DNA of 64,000 bases from Rhizobium sp. ARZ01 (lineage in GTDB: Bacteria > Pseudomonadota > Alphaproteobacteria > Rhizobiales > Rhizobiaceae). The translations under genes were made by a program, and so were the position numbers. Each line of letters begins with the position of its first letter. Position 1 is the first letter of the stretch. The stretch is taken from NCBI RefSeq assembly GCF_014851675.1, contig NZ_JACVAE010000001.1, positions 1,860,001 to 1,924,000 of the forward strand. Direction: 5' to 3'. The notes under the pieces are model-generated. The model had not been told where the DNA came from. It made no database searches and was given only the letters and a program-made list of their open reading frames with translations. This document shows positions 17,906 to 27,041 of the stretch, piece by piece.

Positions 17906-18877
17906 TCAGCCCTTCCTGGCGTGCATGACGCGGCCGATGAGGTTCATCAGCACCTGTGCGGCAAGGATGGACGTGCCGCCGGTGTGGTCGTAGTCCGGCG
18001 CCACCTCGACGAGGTCGATGCCAACCACCGTACCGCGCTTGACGAGCGCGGCGAGGATTTCCAGCACCTCGTAGTAGATGAAGCCGCCATGCGACGGCGT
18101 GCCGGTACCCGGCGCGATCGACGGGTCGAAGCCGTCGATGTCGATGGTGACGTAATAGCGGGCCCCGGCCGGCACGCGCTCGACCACCGCCTCCGTGCCG
18201 AGCGCCCGGATCTGGCGCACCGAAAGGATGTCGGAGCCCATCCTGCGGGCGTCCTCGTAGCCTTCCCTGGCGGTCGACGAGACGTTGCGGATGCCGAATT
18301 GCGACAAGCCGCTGACATAAGGTTTTTCGGCGGCGCGGCGCATCGGATTGCCATGGCCGTAGCGCACGCCGTGGCGCTCGTCGACGAAATCGAGATGGGC
18401 GTCGATCTGCACGATATGGATCGGGCCGTTCTTGGCACAGTCGTCGGCAAAGGCATTGACGCAGGGGATGTTGACGGAATGGTCGCCGCCCAGCACCACC
18501 GGCAACGCGCCTGCCGCGAGGATCTTGCGCACGCCGAATTCGATATTGGCGTGGCTTTTCATCGTGTCGGTATGGACGATGTCGGCATCGCCGATATCGA
18601 CGATGGAAACGTCGCCGCTCGGCAGATAGGTGACATCGTCCTCGTGGTCGTAGGCGCCGCCGTGGCCAAAGGAGAACAGGGTAGAGGCCTCGCGGATCGA
18701 GCGCGGCCCGAAGCGGGTGCCGGCCCGCCATTGCGTGCCGCAGTCGAAGGGGGCACCGAGGATGGCCACGTCGGCGTCGATCGCATCCCAGTCCGGCTGG
18801 TAGGGATATTTGCCGAAGGTGCAAATGCCGACGAACGGCAGGTTCAAACGTCCGGAATCATAGGAATTGCTGGTCAT
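17906..18877 (-). CDS. ureohydrolase (agmatinase/guanidino-acid amidinohydrolase family)
   Basis: 323 aa from ATG 18877, which has GGAGGAGGG just upstream; the frame to 18919 is not used. All binuclear metal motifs are present: GGDHS at 130-134, DAHLD at 159-163 and DIDGFDPS at 246-253. The enzyme hydrolyses a guanidino group to urea plus an amine. After PGTGTP the usual Glu of agmatinases is replaced (GTPSHGG), so the substrate may be guanidinobutyrate, guanidinopropionate, guanidine or another guanidino compound rather than agmatine. It is the first gene of the operon and divergent from LysR. Confidence 0.85.
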   Translation of the reverse strand: MTSNSYDSGRLNLPFVGICTFGKYPYQPDWDAIDADVAILGAPFDCGTQWRAGTRFGPRSIREASTLFSFGHGGAYDHEDDVTYLPSGDVSIVDIGDADIVHTDTMKSHANIEFGVRKILAAGALPVVLGGDHSVNIPCVNAFADDCAKNGPIHIVQIDAHLDFVDERHGVRYGHGNPMRRAAEKPYVSGLSQFGIRNVSSTAREGYEDARRMGSDILSVRQIRALGTEAVVERVPAGARYYVTIDIDGFDPSIAPGTGTPSHGGFIYYEVLEILAALVKRGTVVGIDLVEVAPDYDHTGGTSILAAQVLMNLIGRVMHARKG

Positions 18878-18956
18878 GTACCCTCCTCCAAAGGTGAAGG
18901 GGAGTGTGACGAAACGCAAATACGCTTAAAAGTATCTATGATTGGATGTTTAGTTG

Positions 18957-18972
18957 TGCATTTATCAATGCA
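18957..18972. promoter_or_regulatory. perfect dyad over the LysR start codon
   Basis: TGCATT-TATC-AATGCA is a perfect inverted repeat, has the T-N11-A form of LysR boxes and ends on the first base of the regulator's ATG. It lies between the divergent regulator and the ureohydrolase operon, a position expected for the autoregulatory site. Confidence 0.5.
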
Positions 18973-19904
18973 TGATCAACAAGGTTCGCCACCGCATATT
19001 GAACCTGTCGCTCGGCGATGCTGAGCTGCGGCTCCTGCGCGTCTTCGCCTCGGTCGTGCAGCATGGCGGCTTTTCCGCCGCGCAATCGGCGTTGGGCATG
19101 ACGCAAGCAACGATCTCCACCCATATGCGCCATCTGGAAGAACGCCTGGGTCTGCGCCTCTGCAGCCGAGGGCGCAGCGGCTTCCAGCTTTCGGATGAGG
19201 GACGGCTCGTCTACGAAGCAACGCTGGAACTGTTTGGTTCGCTGGAGCGGTTCCAAAGCCGCATCGGCGAGGCACAAGGCGAGCTTTCCGGCAGCCTCAG
19301 TTTCGGGACGGTGGATGCCATGATCACCAATCGGAATCTGGACCTTCAAGGGGCGCTGAGCGTCTTCCACCGGCAGGCGCCACGCGTACATCTCGAGATC
19401 GACGTCGCCGCGCCGCAGGTTCTGCATCAGGGCCTGCTCAACGGTACCTACCAGATCGTGCTCATGCCGTCAGTCGGCGGCGCGACCCCGCATTTCCGTA
19501 CACAGCCGGCCTTTTCCGAAGTGCAGAAACTCTATTGCGCTGCGGGGCATACACTGTTCGACATGCCCGACGCGGCCCTAACCGTCGAACTCCTGGAGGC
19601 GCAATCCTTCGCCGGCCGCACCTATATGCTGAACGAAACGATCTGCGGCGTGAAGTTCAATTGGGCGGCAGCGACGCCGCATATGGAAGGGACGCTGCTG
19701 CTGCTTCTCTCCGGCGCCTATATCGGCTTCCTGCCCGATCACTATGCCGATGAATGGGTGCGCGACGGCCGCCTGAGGCTGCTCGCCCCGAACCGCATGA
19801 CCTTCGAGGACATGTTCCACATCGCCTATCCACGCACCAAACCCTCCCGCGCCGCCGAAACACTGGCGCAGGCCATAATCAACAGCGTGCGCCAACGAGG
19901 TTGA
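18972..19904 (+). CDS. LysR-family transcriptional regulator
   Basis: About 310 aa. The N-terminal winged helix includes LRLLRVFASVVQHGGFSAAQ and the recognition helix MTQATISTHMRHLEERLG; a periplasmic-binding-like effector domain follows. The start is taken at ATG 18972; GTG 18954 is in frame, and neither has a clear ribosome site. Divergence from the seven-gene catabolic operon makes that operon the probable target, with an operon intermediate as coinducer. Confidence 0.88.
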   Translation: MINKVRHRILNLSLGDAELRLLRVFASVVQHGGFSAAQSALGMTQATISTHMRHLEERLGLRLCSRGRSGFQLSDEGRLVYEATLELFGSLERFQSRIGEAQGELSGSLSFGTVDAMITNRNLDLQGALSVFHRQAPRVHLEIDVAAPQVLHQGLLNGTYQIVLMPSVGGATPHFRTQPAFSEVQKLYCAAGHTLFDMPDAALTVELLEAQSFAGRTYMLNETICGVKFNWAAATPHMEGTLLLLLSGAYIGFLPDHYADEWVRDGRLRLLAPNRMTFEDMFHIAYPRTKPSRAAETLAQAIINSVRQRG

Positions 19905-20116
19905 GGTCTCTTTGGCGAGCTGACAAGACCCGCAGATTGTTGATGGCTCGCACGACCGTTTTGCGGAATGAGGTTGCGCAACCAACATCATCGACGTCTG
20001 CGGATTTCCAGCAAGGGTGTCGCACCGAAACTGACGACACTCCTTGGTTGGCGCGGCGAGTCGAGGCTGCTCCCCACTGCGTTAGGTACCCAAATCAACC
20101 ACGCCCGCCGTGTTCA

Positions 20117-20141
20117 GCGGTGCCGGAAGCCCCGGCACCGC
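20117..20141. terminator. strong hairpin between convergent LysR and aldehyde dehydrogenase genes
   Basis: GCGGTGCCGG (20117-20126) pairs perfectly with CCGGCACCGC (20132-20141) around a 5-base loop, 16 bases after the aldehyde dehydrogenase stop. Neither strand has a U run after it, so it may terminate weakly or protect the 3' end. It fits the end of two converging transcripts. Confidence 0.5.
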
Positions 20142-20156
20142 CGTTCCCATGTCAAA

Positions 20157-21662
20157 TTAGCCGAGGTTCACCCAAACAGATTTCGTCTGCGTGTATTGCG
20201 TCAGAGCTTCGAGGCACTTGTCGCGACCGTTACCAGTCTGCTTGAAGCCGCCCCAGATCGAGGTCATGTCGCCGTGGTCGAAGCAGTTGACCCAGACCAC
20301 GCCGGCCTCGACGTCGCGGGCGAAGCGATGCGCCTTCGAGACGTCGCGCGTCCAGATGGAGGCGGCGAGGCCATAGATCGAGTCGTTGGCGATCTCGATC
20401 GCATCGTCCACGCCGTTGACCGGGATGATCGTCGCGACTGGTCCGAAGATTTCCTCGCGGGCGATCTGCATCGAATTGTTGACGCCGGTAAACAGCGTCG
20501 GCTCGACATAGGCGCCGGCCGGCGCGGAGGCGAGCGTACCGCCGCCGAACTTCAGCGATGCGCCTTCCTTGCGGCCAATGTCGATGTAGCTCAGCACGCG
20601 CTGCTGGTGCGAGGCGGTTACGAGCGGCCCAATAGTCGTCGACGGATCGAGCGGATCGCCAAGCGTGAAATTCTCCTTCGTCCGCGCCGCGAAACGCTCG
20701 ACGAAGTCGTCGTGGATGCTTTTCTCGACGAGGATGCGCGAGCCGGCGTTGCAGACTTCGCCCTGGTTGCCGTAGATGCCGTTGACGGCATAGGTGACGG
20801 CCGTGTCGAGGTCGTCATAGTCGCCGAGGACGATCTGCGGGGTCTTGCCGCCGCATTCGGTCGTCACCCGCTTCATGTTCGACTGGCCGGCATAGATCAT
20901 CAGCAGCTTGCCGACCTCGGTCGAGCCAGTGAAGCCGATCTTGTCGACGTCGTTATGGAGCGCTAGCGCCTTGCCGACTTCTTCACCGAGGCCATGGACG
21001 GCGTTGAGCACGCCGGCCGGTCCGCCGGCCTCGATGAAGAGTTCGGCCAGGAGGCCGGCCGACAGCGGCGACTGTTCGGCGGGCTTCAGGACGACAGAGT
21101 TGCCCGTGGCGAGCGCCGGGCCGAGCTTCCAGGCGGCCATCATCAGCGGGTAGTTCCACGGCACGATGATGCCGACGACGCCGAGCGGCTGGCGCAGGAT
21201 GTAGTGCAGCGCGTTGGCGGCCGTGTTGGTGACGGCGCCCTCGATCTTGTCGATCGTCTCGGCGAAGAATTTCAGCGAGGTGACGGAGCCCGGGATGTCG
21301 ATGTTCATCATGTCCATCACCGGCTTGCCCATGTCGAGGCTGTCGAGGATGGCGAACTCTTCCGCGTTGGCCTCGACCAACGCCGAGAACTTTTCGAGCA
21401 CCGCCATGCGGGCGCGCGGATCCATGCGCGACCAGGCGCCCGACTTGAAGGTCTTGCGGGCGACGGCGACGGCGCGGTTGACTTCGACCTCGCTTCCGCG
21501 GGCGACTTCGGCGATCGTCTGGCCCGTGGCCGGGTTGATGGTCGGGAAGGTCCGGCCGTCGGCGGATGGCACATAGGCGCCGTCGATGAAGTGGTTGACG
21601 CGATACTTCAGCGACCCGGCCTTGGTGTGCCAGAAATCGCGCGTGTAGGTCTGGGTATCCAT
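20157..21662 (-). CDS. aldehyde dehydrogenase (PuuC/betaine-aldehyde type)
   Basis: 501 aa from ATG 21662, preceded by AAAGGGAG. Catalytic residues are seen: Asn170 in VPWNYP, Glu269 in TTECGGK and the nucleophile Cys304 in GEVCNAGSR, plus the NAD-binding IGFTGSTEVG. The family oxidises aldehydes from polyamine or choline breakdown (gamma-glutamyl-gamma-aminobutyraldehyde, 4-aminobutyraldehyde, betaine aldehyde). It ends the PotABCD-like operon, so a polyamine-derived aldehyde is the most economical substrate. Confidence 0.85.
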   Translation of the reverse strand: MDTQTYTRDFWHTKAGSLKYRVNHFIDGAYVPSADGRTFPTINPATGQTIAEVARGSEVEVNRAVAVARKTFKSGAWSRMDPRARMAVLEKFSALVEANAEEFAILDSLDMGKPVMDMMNIDIPGSVTSLKFFAETIDKIEGAVTNTAANALHYILRQPLGVVGIIVPWNYPLMMAAWKLGPALATGNSVVLKPAEQSPLSAGLLAELFIEAGGPAGVLNAVHGLGEEVGKALALHNDVDKIGFTGSTEVGKLLMIYAGQSNMKRVTTECGGKTPQIVLGDYDDLDTAVTYAVNGIYGNQGEVCNAGSRILVEKSIHDDFVERFAARTKENFTLGDPLDPSTTIGPLVTASHQQRVLSYIDIGRKEGASLKFGGGTLASAPAGAYVEPTLFTGVNNSMQIAREEIFGPVATIIPVNGVDDAIEIANDSIYGLAASIWTRDVSKAHRFARDVEAGVVWVNCFDHGDMTSIWGGFKQTGNGRDKCLEALTQYTQTKSVWVNLG

Positions 21663-21684
21663 GCTGTTCTCCCTTTTTGGTCGA

Positions 21685-22470
21685 TTATTGCTCGCGGTCG
21701 CGCAAGAGCGTGACCGACAGGATGATGAGGACGAAGGACACGGCGACAATCACCGTGCCGATGGCATTGATCTCCGGCGTGATCCCGCGCCGGAGCGTCG
21801 AGTAGATGTAGATCGGCAGCGTCACCTCGCGGCCTGTCAGGAAATAGGTGACCGGAATCTCGTCGAAGGACAGGGTGAAGCACAGGAGTGCCGAGCCCAG
21901 GATCGAACTGCGGATGCCGGGCAGGATAACGCGGCGGAAGGTTTCTAACGGCGTCGCGCCGAGATCGGCCGATGCCTCGAGCTGGCGGCGATTCAGCTTG
22001 GCAAGGCGCGCCATAACCTGCGAAACGACGACGCCGAGCAGCGCTGTCGCATGGCCGATGACCACCGCCGTCAGGCTCTGCGGAATGCCGATCTGCTTAT
22101 AGAAGTTCAGCATCGCGATACCGGTGACGATGCCTGGCAGGCTGAGCGGCAGCAGGATGACGTTCTGGAACAGCCGCTTGCCGGGGAACTCGTAGCGATC
22201 GAGCGCCAGTGCTGCGGTCACCCCGACGACGACGCTGAGCGCAGTGGCGAAAAGCGCGACGATCAGGCTGTTGGCAAGCGCCCGGAGCATCTGTTCGTTG
22301 GAAAGGAAGGCCTCGTACCAGCGGAACGTGAAGCCGGCGAGCGGGAAGGAGGTCACCTTGCTGTCGTTGAACGAGAAGACCGCCAGGATGACGATCGGGA
22401 TATAAAGAAAGGCAAGCACGGCAAGGCTGACACCGACCAGCCCTCTCTGCCACCATCTCAAGGCTTGCAT
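21685..22470 (-). CDS. ABC transporter permease, PotC-like
   Basis: 261 aa with six likely membrane spans, the PotC-type opening (IPIVILAVFSFNDSK) and the EAA loop LEASADLGATPLETF. It forms the polyamine importer's channel with the PotB-like subunit upstream. The gap to the aldehyde dehydrogenase gene is 22 bases, consistent with one transcript. Confidence 0.88.
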   Translation of the reverse strand: MQALRWWQRGLVGVSLAVLAFLYIPIVILAVFSFNDSKVTSFPLAGFTFRWYEAFLSNEQMLRALANSLIVALFATALSVVVGVTAALALDRYEFPGKRLFQNVILLPLSLPGIVTGIAMLNFYKQIGIPQSLTAVVIGHATALLGVVVSQVMARLAKLNRRQLEASADLGATPLETFRRVILPGIRSSILGSALLCFTLSFDEIPVTYFLTGREVTLPIYIYSTLRRGITPEINAIGTVIVAVSFVLIILSVTLLRDREQ

Positions 22471-22480
22471 GGCCTTCTCC

Positions 22481-23353
22481 TCAGTTCAGATCGACGCGGC
22501 CGGCGCGGTCGAGCCGGCTGGACAGTTGCAGGAGGATCAACACCAGCGCGAGCACCAGTGTGGCCAGCGCCGAGCCGAGCGGCCAGTTCAGCGCCGCGCC
22601 GAACTGCGTCTGCAACAGGTTCGCCACCATTGTGCCATCAGGCCCACCGACGAGAACCGGTGCGACGAAGTCGCCGAAGGAGAGGCAGAACGTCATGGTC
22701 GAGCCCGCGATGACGCCGCCGAGCGACAGCGGGAAGATCACCTTCCAGAACGTCATGAACGGGCCGACGCCGAGGTCTTCGGAGGCCTCGATCAGCCGGC
22801 GGGGAATGTTGTCCAGCACGGCAAAGAGCGGCATGACCATGAAGGGGACGAAGATATAGACCAGCGTGATCACCATGGCGGTCTGGTTGTAGAGGAAGAA
22901 GTCGAGCGGCGCGCTGACGATGCCGGTCGAGACGAGCAGCGAGTTCAGCGCCCCGTCCGTGCCGAGGATGATTTTCCAAGTATAGGCGCGCAGCAGATAG
23001 GACACCCAGAGCGGCACGATCACCGACATGTAGAGCAGGTTGCGCAGGCTCTGCGACTTGACCGTGAAGACGAGGAAATAGGCAAGCGGATAGCCGAGCA
23101 GCAGCGCGCCGGCCGTTACCATCGCGGCGATCTTCAGTGTCCTCAAGATAACCGTCGTATACTGCGGATCGCTGAACAGCTGGGCATAGTTGCCGAACTG
23201 GAAGTCCGGGTAAAAGAGCGGGAACTGCCGGGTCCAGAAGCTGACGGACACCATGATCGCGTAGGGCACGATCATCAGCAGCAGCACCCAGACGAGCGGC
23301 ATCGAGAACAGGGCGGCGAAGCCGGCAAATGTCCTGCGGCTCAGGAACATCAT
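22481..23353 (-). CDS. ABC transporter permease, PotB-like
   Basis: 290 aa. N-terminal LVWVLLLMIVPYAIMVSVSF and the EAA loop LIEASEDLGVGPFMTF are characteristic of PotB/PotH subunits. It overlaps the ATPase gene by 4 bases. Partner of the PotC-like permease in the inner membrane. Confidence 0.88.
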   Translation of the reverse strand: MMFLSRRTFAGFAALFSMPLVWVLLLMIVPYAIMVSVSFWTRQFPLFYPDFQFGNYAQLFSDPQYTTVILRTLKIAAMVTAGALLLGYPLAYFLVFTVKSQSLRNLLYMSVIVPLWVSYLLRAYTWKIILGTDGALNSLLVSTGIVSAPLDFFLYNQTAMVITLVYIFVPFMVMPLFAVLDNIPRRLIEASEDLGVGPFMTFWKVIFPLSLGGVIAGSTMTFCLSFGDFVAPVLVGGPDGTMVANLLQTQFGAALNWPLGSALATLVLALVLILLQLSSRLDRAGRVDLN

Positions 23354-24462
23354 CGACGGTCTCCATCGGCAAAGGCAAGGACATCAATCGGGTCGACATG
23401 CAATGCCAGCCGCTCGCCGGAGGCAATGACGCCAGATCCCGGAACGGCCACTCGCGAAAGCTCGGCAAAGAGCGGTTTACCGATCCCGTCGGCCGCAAGC
23501 TCCACCCGCAGGCGATCGCCATGGAAGAGGCGTTCCAGGACCGCGCAATCCAGCCTGTTCGCCCCGTCGAATGCGACCGTCTGGAAGCGTTCCGGCCGGA
23601 TGCCCACTGTGACGCGCCGCCCGGCGGAAAGGGCGGCATCGGGGAGCGGACGCCGGCTGCGGATGAGGTGGCCATTGGCGAGCCGGAAGATGGTGAATTC
23701 ACCCTCGCGGTCTTCGACCGTGGCCTCGAACAGGTTTGTCGCCCCGATGAAGTCGGCAACATACGGCGTGGCGGGGTTGTCGTAGAGTTGCGCGGGCGTG
23801 CCGATCTGCGCGATCCGGCCCTGGTTCATGACGACGATCCGGTCGGAGAGGCCGAGCGCCTCGGTCTGGTCGTGCGTCACCATCAGGAAGGTGATGCCCA
23901 GCTCCCGGTGAAGGCGTTTCAGTTCCACCTGCATGCCTTCCCGCAGCTTCACGTCGAGCGCTGAAAGCGGTTCGTCGAGAAGCAGGACGCGCGGCCGCCG
24001 GACGATGGCACGCGCCATCGCGACGCGCTGGCGCTGCCCCCCGGAAAGCTCGCCGGGCCGGCGGTTGGCCATGCCGCCGAGACCGACCATTTCCAGCGCC
24101 TCGCCCACGCGCCTCTTGCGTTCGCCGGCAGGCACGTTGTTGGATTTCACCGAAAGGCCGTAACCGATGTTCTCGGCGACGCTCATGTGGGGAAAGAGCG
24201 CATAGTCCTGGAACACGGTGTTGACGGGCCGCCGATACGGTGGGCTCTCGGTCACGTCCTTGCCAGCGATCTCGACACGGCCAGAACTCGCGTGCTCGAA
24301 GCCGCCGATCAGCCGCAACGTCGTCGTTTTTCCGCAGCCGGACGGACCGAGCAGGGTGACGAATTCGCCCTCGCCGATTGTGAGGTCAGTGGCGTGCAGC
24401 GCCGTAAAGGCGCCATAGCTCTTCATGACGCCCGAAAGCGCCACAATCGGATTGGATGTCAT
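23350..24462 (-). CDS. ABC transporter ATP-binding protein, PotA-like
   Basis: 370 aa with Walker A GPSGCGKTT, LSGGQRQRVAMARA and VLLLDEPLSALD, followed by FLMVTHDQTEALG and a long TOBE-containing C-terminus. It is the energising subunit of the putrescine/spermidine-type importer encoded by 25608 to 21685. The LSGGQRQR form and length match PotA/PotG. Confidence 0.9.
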   Translation of the reverse strand: MTSNPIVALSGVMKSYGAFTALHATDLTIGEGEFVTLLGPSGCGKTTTLRLIGGFEHASSGRVEIAGKDVTESPPYRRPVNTVFQDYALFPHMSVAENIGYGLSVKSNNVPAGERKRRVGEALEMVGLGGMANRRPGELSGGQRQRVAMARAIVRRPRVLLLDEPLSALDVKLREGMQVELKRLHRELGITFLMVTHDQTEALGLSDRIVVMNQGRIAQIGTPAQLYDNPATPYVADFIGATNLFEATVEDREGEFTIFRLANGHLIRSRRPLPDAALSAGRRVTVGIRPERFQTVAFDGANRLDCAVLERLFHGDRLRVELAADGIGKPLFAELSRVAVPGSGVIASGERLALHVDPIDVLAFADGDRR

Positions 24463-24509
24463 GCGTTCCCCACGTATTCTTTGTTATTGCGTGGTCATTG
24501 TGTTCCTGG

Positions 24510-24538
24510 GGAAGCGCCCCTCCCATCGAGGCGCTTCC
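24510..24538 (-). promoter_or_regulatory. intercistronic hairpin after the PotD-like gene
   Basis: GGAAGCGCC (24510-24518) pairs perfectly with GGCGCTTCC (24530-24538) in the 87-base gap between binding protein and ATPase genes. It occupies the same place as the hairpin at 9028-9054 in the other transporter operon, suggesting a shared way to favour binding-protein mRNA. Confidence 0.5.
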
Positions 24539-24549
24539 GAAAGATAGGA

Positions 24550-25608
24550 TTAGGGCGCAGCCTTGACCGCGTTCCAGGTCTCGAGATACTTGTCGAGACG
24601 CTTCGGCTGCTGCCACATGACGAGGCTCTTGACGAACTCGATGTTGTCGACCTGCCGGTCCTTCTTCATCTCGTCGCTCATGCAGCCGGCGACAGCCTTC
24701 GGATTGACGGGGAAGTAACCCGTGGATTCGGCAAGGCCGCACTGTCCGTCCGCCGATTGCATGAAGGACATGAATTTGTAGGCGCAGTCCTCGTTCGGCG
24801 TGTCCTTGACCAGCATCATCGAGTCCATCCAACCCTCCGCCTTTTCCTTCGGCGTGAACTCGACGACCTCGAAGCCCTTCTTCAGGTTGTTGACGTCCTT
24901 GCTGGTGAGGCCGGTCCAGGCGTTCGAGACGTAGACCTCCTGATTGGCCATCAGTTCGGTCAGTTCGCCGGCCGAGGCCCAGTATTTGCGGATGAGCGGC
25001 TTTTGCTCGATCAGTTTGGCCTTGACCGCTTCGAGCTGTTCGTCCGTCAGGTCGAAGACATTGTCATAGCCGAGATAGCGGGCGGTCCAGAAGAGCGCCG
25101 ACTTGTCGTCCCAGAGCGAGACTTTGCCCTTGTTGGCCGGATCGAAAAGGACAGCGATGGAATCCGGCTTCGTCGCGAACTTGTCAGGACGATAGATCAA
25201 CGACACCGAGCCCCAGATCAGCGGCGCCGCCCAGGTCTCGCCGTCGGCGGCCACGTCGCCATGCTTGGAGAATTCGGGATAGATGCCGTCGAAACCCTCG
25301 ACCTTCGCCGTGTCGATCGGCGCGACAAAGCCGGCGAGCCGCATCATTGGCACGGTATCGAGCGACGGCGTGATGATGTCATAGACACCACCGCCGGCTG
25401 CAAGCTTGGCGGCGAAGTCGTCGTTGGAGCCGACATAGGATGCGCTGACCTTGCACCCGGATGCCTGCTCGAATTTCGGAATGAAACCGTCGGCCGCGTA
25501 GCCTTCCCAGGTCAGGATGTTGAGCTCGCCGGCCGAGGCCGCCATCGTCTGGGGCAGCATGGCAACAGTGGCCAAAGCGCCGATCGCGAATTTCTTCAAT
25601 TTGTGCAT
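24550..25608 (-). CDS. periplasmic polyamine-type solute-binding protein (PotD/PotF-like)
   Basis: 352 aa from ATG 25608, which has AAAGGGGAA upstream. A signal peptide (KKFAIGALATVAMLP..., cleavage after ASA) precedes the conserved mature start GELNILTWEGYAADGFIPKF, which is diagnostic of PotD/PotF-like proteins. DIITPSLDT and LPSTGYFP-like segments (here LAESTGYFPVNP) support this. It binds a polyamine or similar cation in the periplasm for the importer downstream. Confidence 0.87.
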   Translation of the reverse strand: MHKLKKFAIGALATVAMLPQTMAASAGELNILTWEGYAADGFIPKFEQASGCKVSASYVGSNDDFAAKLAAGGGVYDIITPSLDTVPMMRLAGFVAPIDTAKVEGFDGIYPEFSKHGDVAADGETWAAPLIWGSVSLIYRPDKFATKPDSIAVLFDPANKGKVSLWDDKSALFWTARYLGYDNVFDLTDEQLEAVKAKLIEQKPLIRKYWASAGELTELMANQEVYVSNAWTGLTSKDVNNLKKGFEVVEFTPKEKAEGWMDSMMLVKDTPNEDCAYKFMSFMQSADGQCGLAESTGYFPVNPKAVAGCMSDEMKKDRQVDNIEFVKSLVMWQQPKRLDKYLETWNAVKAAP

Positions 25609-25637
25609 TGTCGTAGTTCCCCTTTGGCTTTGATTGT

Positions 25638-27041
25638 TCATCGTTTCCGTTTGGTCTTGCGGACAAGCGTTGCGATATCGATGCCGAGCGCCTTGGCAGC
25701 GCTTCGTTTGCTTCCATTCTCGGCGATGGATTTTTCCAGGATCCAGGTTTCGAATTCCTGGACCAGTTCCCTGAAATTTGCCGGCGACGACGCCTCAATA
25801 CCGGCGGCTTCAGCCCGAAAGGCGGGCGCCGCCGATACCGGTGCGGTGGGCGCGACGAAGTGGTCCGGCAGCGCCATATCGTCAGCGCTTGCGGCCGCAT
25901 GCTCAAGAATATTGCGGAGTTCCCTGATATTGCCGGGGTAGGCGTAGTCCAGCAGCCGCTGCCAGAAGCCGTTCGAAAGGTGAAGTGTCGGCTTGCGCCC
26001 CAGATTGATCCTCTGGAGCTGTCGCTCGGTCACCGCGCGGATGAGATCGGGTTGGCTGCGTAGCGGCGGCAGTGCCACGGGCACGACAGCGATGCGGTAA
26101 TAGAGATCGTCGCGGAACCGCCCATCCGCCACGAGGTGCTGAAGCATGCGATTGGTCGAGGTTATCAGCTGGATGCGCACCTGCCGCCTTTGCGCCGAAC
26201 CGAGCCGGCTGAAGGTCTGCGCTTCCAGAAACGCGACGAGCTTCATTTGCGAGGTCGGCGAAAGATCCGTCACCTGGTCGAGGAAGAGGATACCGCCGTC
26301 GGCCGCCTCGACATATCCGAGCTTACCGCGGGTGGAGGTGTCCAGGTTCGAACCGGGCTCGATCCCAAACATTTCGGCATCGAACTGGGCATCCGTCAGC
26401 ATGCCGCAATTGACATGGACGAACGGCGGCGCTCCCGGCTCGCCCGCCTTGCTGACACGCTTTGCAAATTCGGTCTTGCCCGTTCCGCTTTCGCCGGTGA
26501 GAAGTACCGCGCTTCCGCGCTCCAGCGCCATGGAGCCGAGGTTGACCAAGGCCTGCAAGCCCGGCGTTTGCGCGAATGCGTTGTTAGTCGTCGAGACGCC
26601 TTCCGTCTGGAAACGGAATTTCTCCAATCCCTCCGCGCCGCGGGCATGACGGCTGGGCTCGCGCATGATCAGAAGCGCGCCATAGGCTCCGCCGTCGGCG
26701 GTTCTGAGTACGCTGAGGCTGCCAACGACGTTGCGCTGCGAGTTGAGCGTCCCCGCCAGCTCGGTGCGCTTCAACTGCTGGAGCGCTGTCGCAAGCTTCT
26801 GCAGGACCGGTCCCGCCGTCCTTGCCTGCTTGCCGAGATCCGAGCCGACGAGATCGCCCCGGGCGACGTTGAGGAGCAATTCGAGCTTGCTGTTAACCAG
26901 CTTGATGGTGCCGTCAGTCTCCAGCAGCGCCGCCCCGTCGGGCAGCGCTTCGAGGAAGCTGACGAATTGCGGATCGTCGATGAAGCCCGGCCGGAGACGC
27001 CGATGCGCGAGCGTGGTGATATCGTTGCCGTAGAACTTCAT
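25638..27041 (-). CDS. PAS/AAA+/Fis-type regulator lacking the sigma-54 contact loop
   Basis: 467 aa from ATG 27041. An N-terminal PAS-like region (about 25-130) precedes an AAA+ domain with Walker A GESGTGKT (183-190), then a Fis-type HTH at the C-terminus (SIAENGSKRSAAKALGID). It resembles NtrC-family activators, but the GAFTGA loop that touches sigma-54 is absent (GIEPGSNLDTS at 226-236), and Walker B reads LFLDQ instead of LFLDE. It therefore probably acts without sigma-54 remodelling, like TyrR or PpsR relatives. It overlaps the PAS gene and lies 29 bases ahead of the PotD-like gene it likely controls. Confidence 0.8.
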   Translation of the reverse strand: MKFYGNDITTLAHRRLRPGFIDDPQFVSFLEALPDGAALLETDGTIKLVNSKLELLLNVARGDLVGSDLGKQARTAGPVLQKLATALQQLKRTELAGTLNSQRNVVGSLSVLRTADGGAYGALLIMREPSRHARGAEGLEKFRFQTEGVSTTNNAFAQTPGLQALVNLGSMALERGSAVLLTGESGTGKTEFAKRVSKAGEPGAPPFVHVNCGMLTDAQFDAEMFGIEPGSNLDTSTRGKLGYVEAADGGILFLDQVTDLSPTSQMKLVAFLEAQTFSRLGSAQRRQVRIQLITSTNRMLQHLVADGRFRDDLYYRIAVVPVALPPLRSQPDLIRAVTERQLQRINLGRKPTLHLSNGFWQRLLDYAYPGNIRELRNILEHAAASADDMALPDHFVAPTAPVSAAPAFRAEAAGIEASSPANFRELVQEFETWILEKSIAENGSKRSAAKALGIDIATLVRKTKRKR

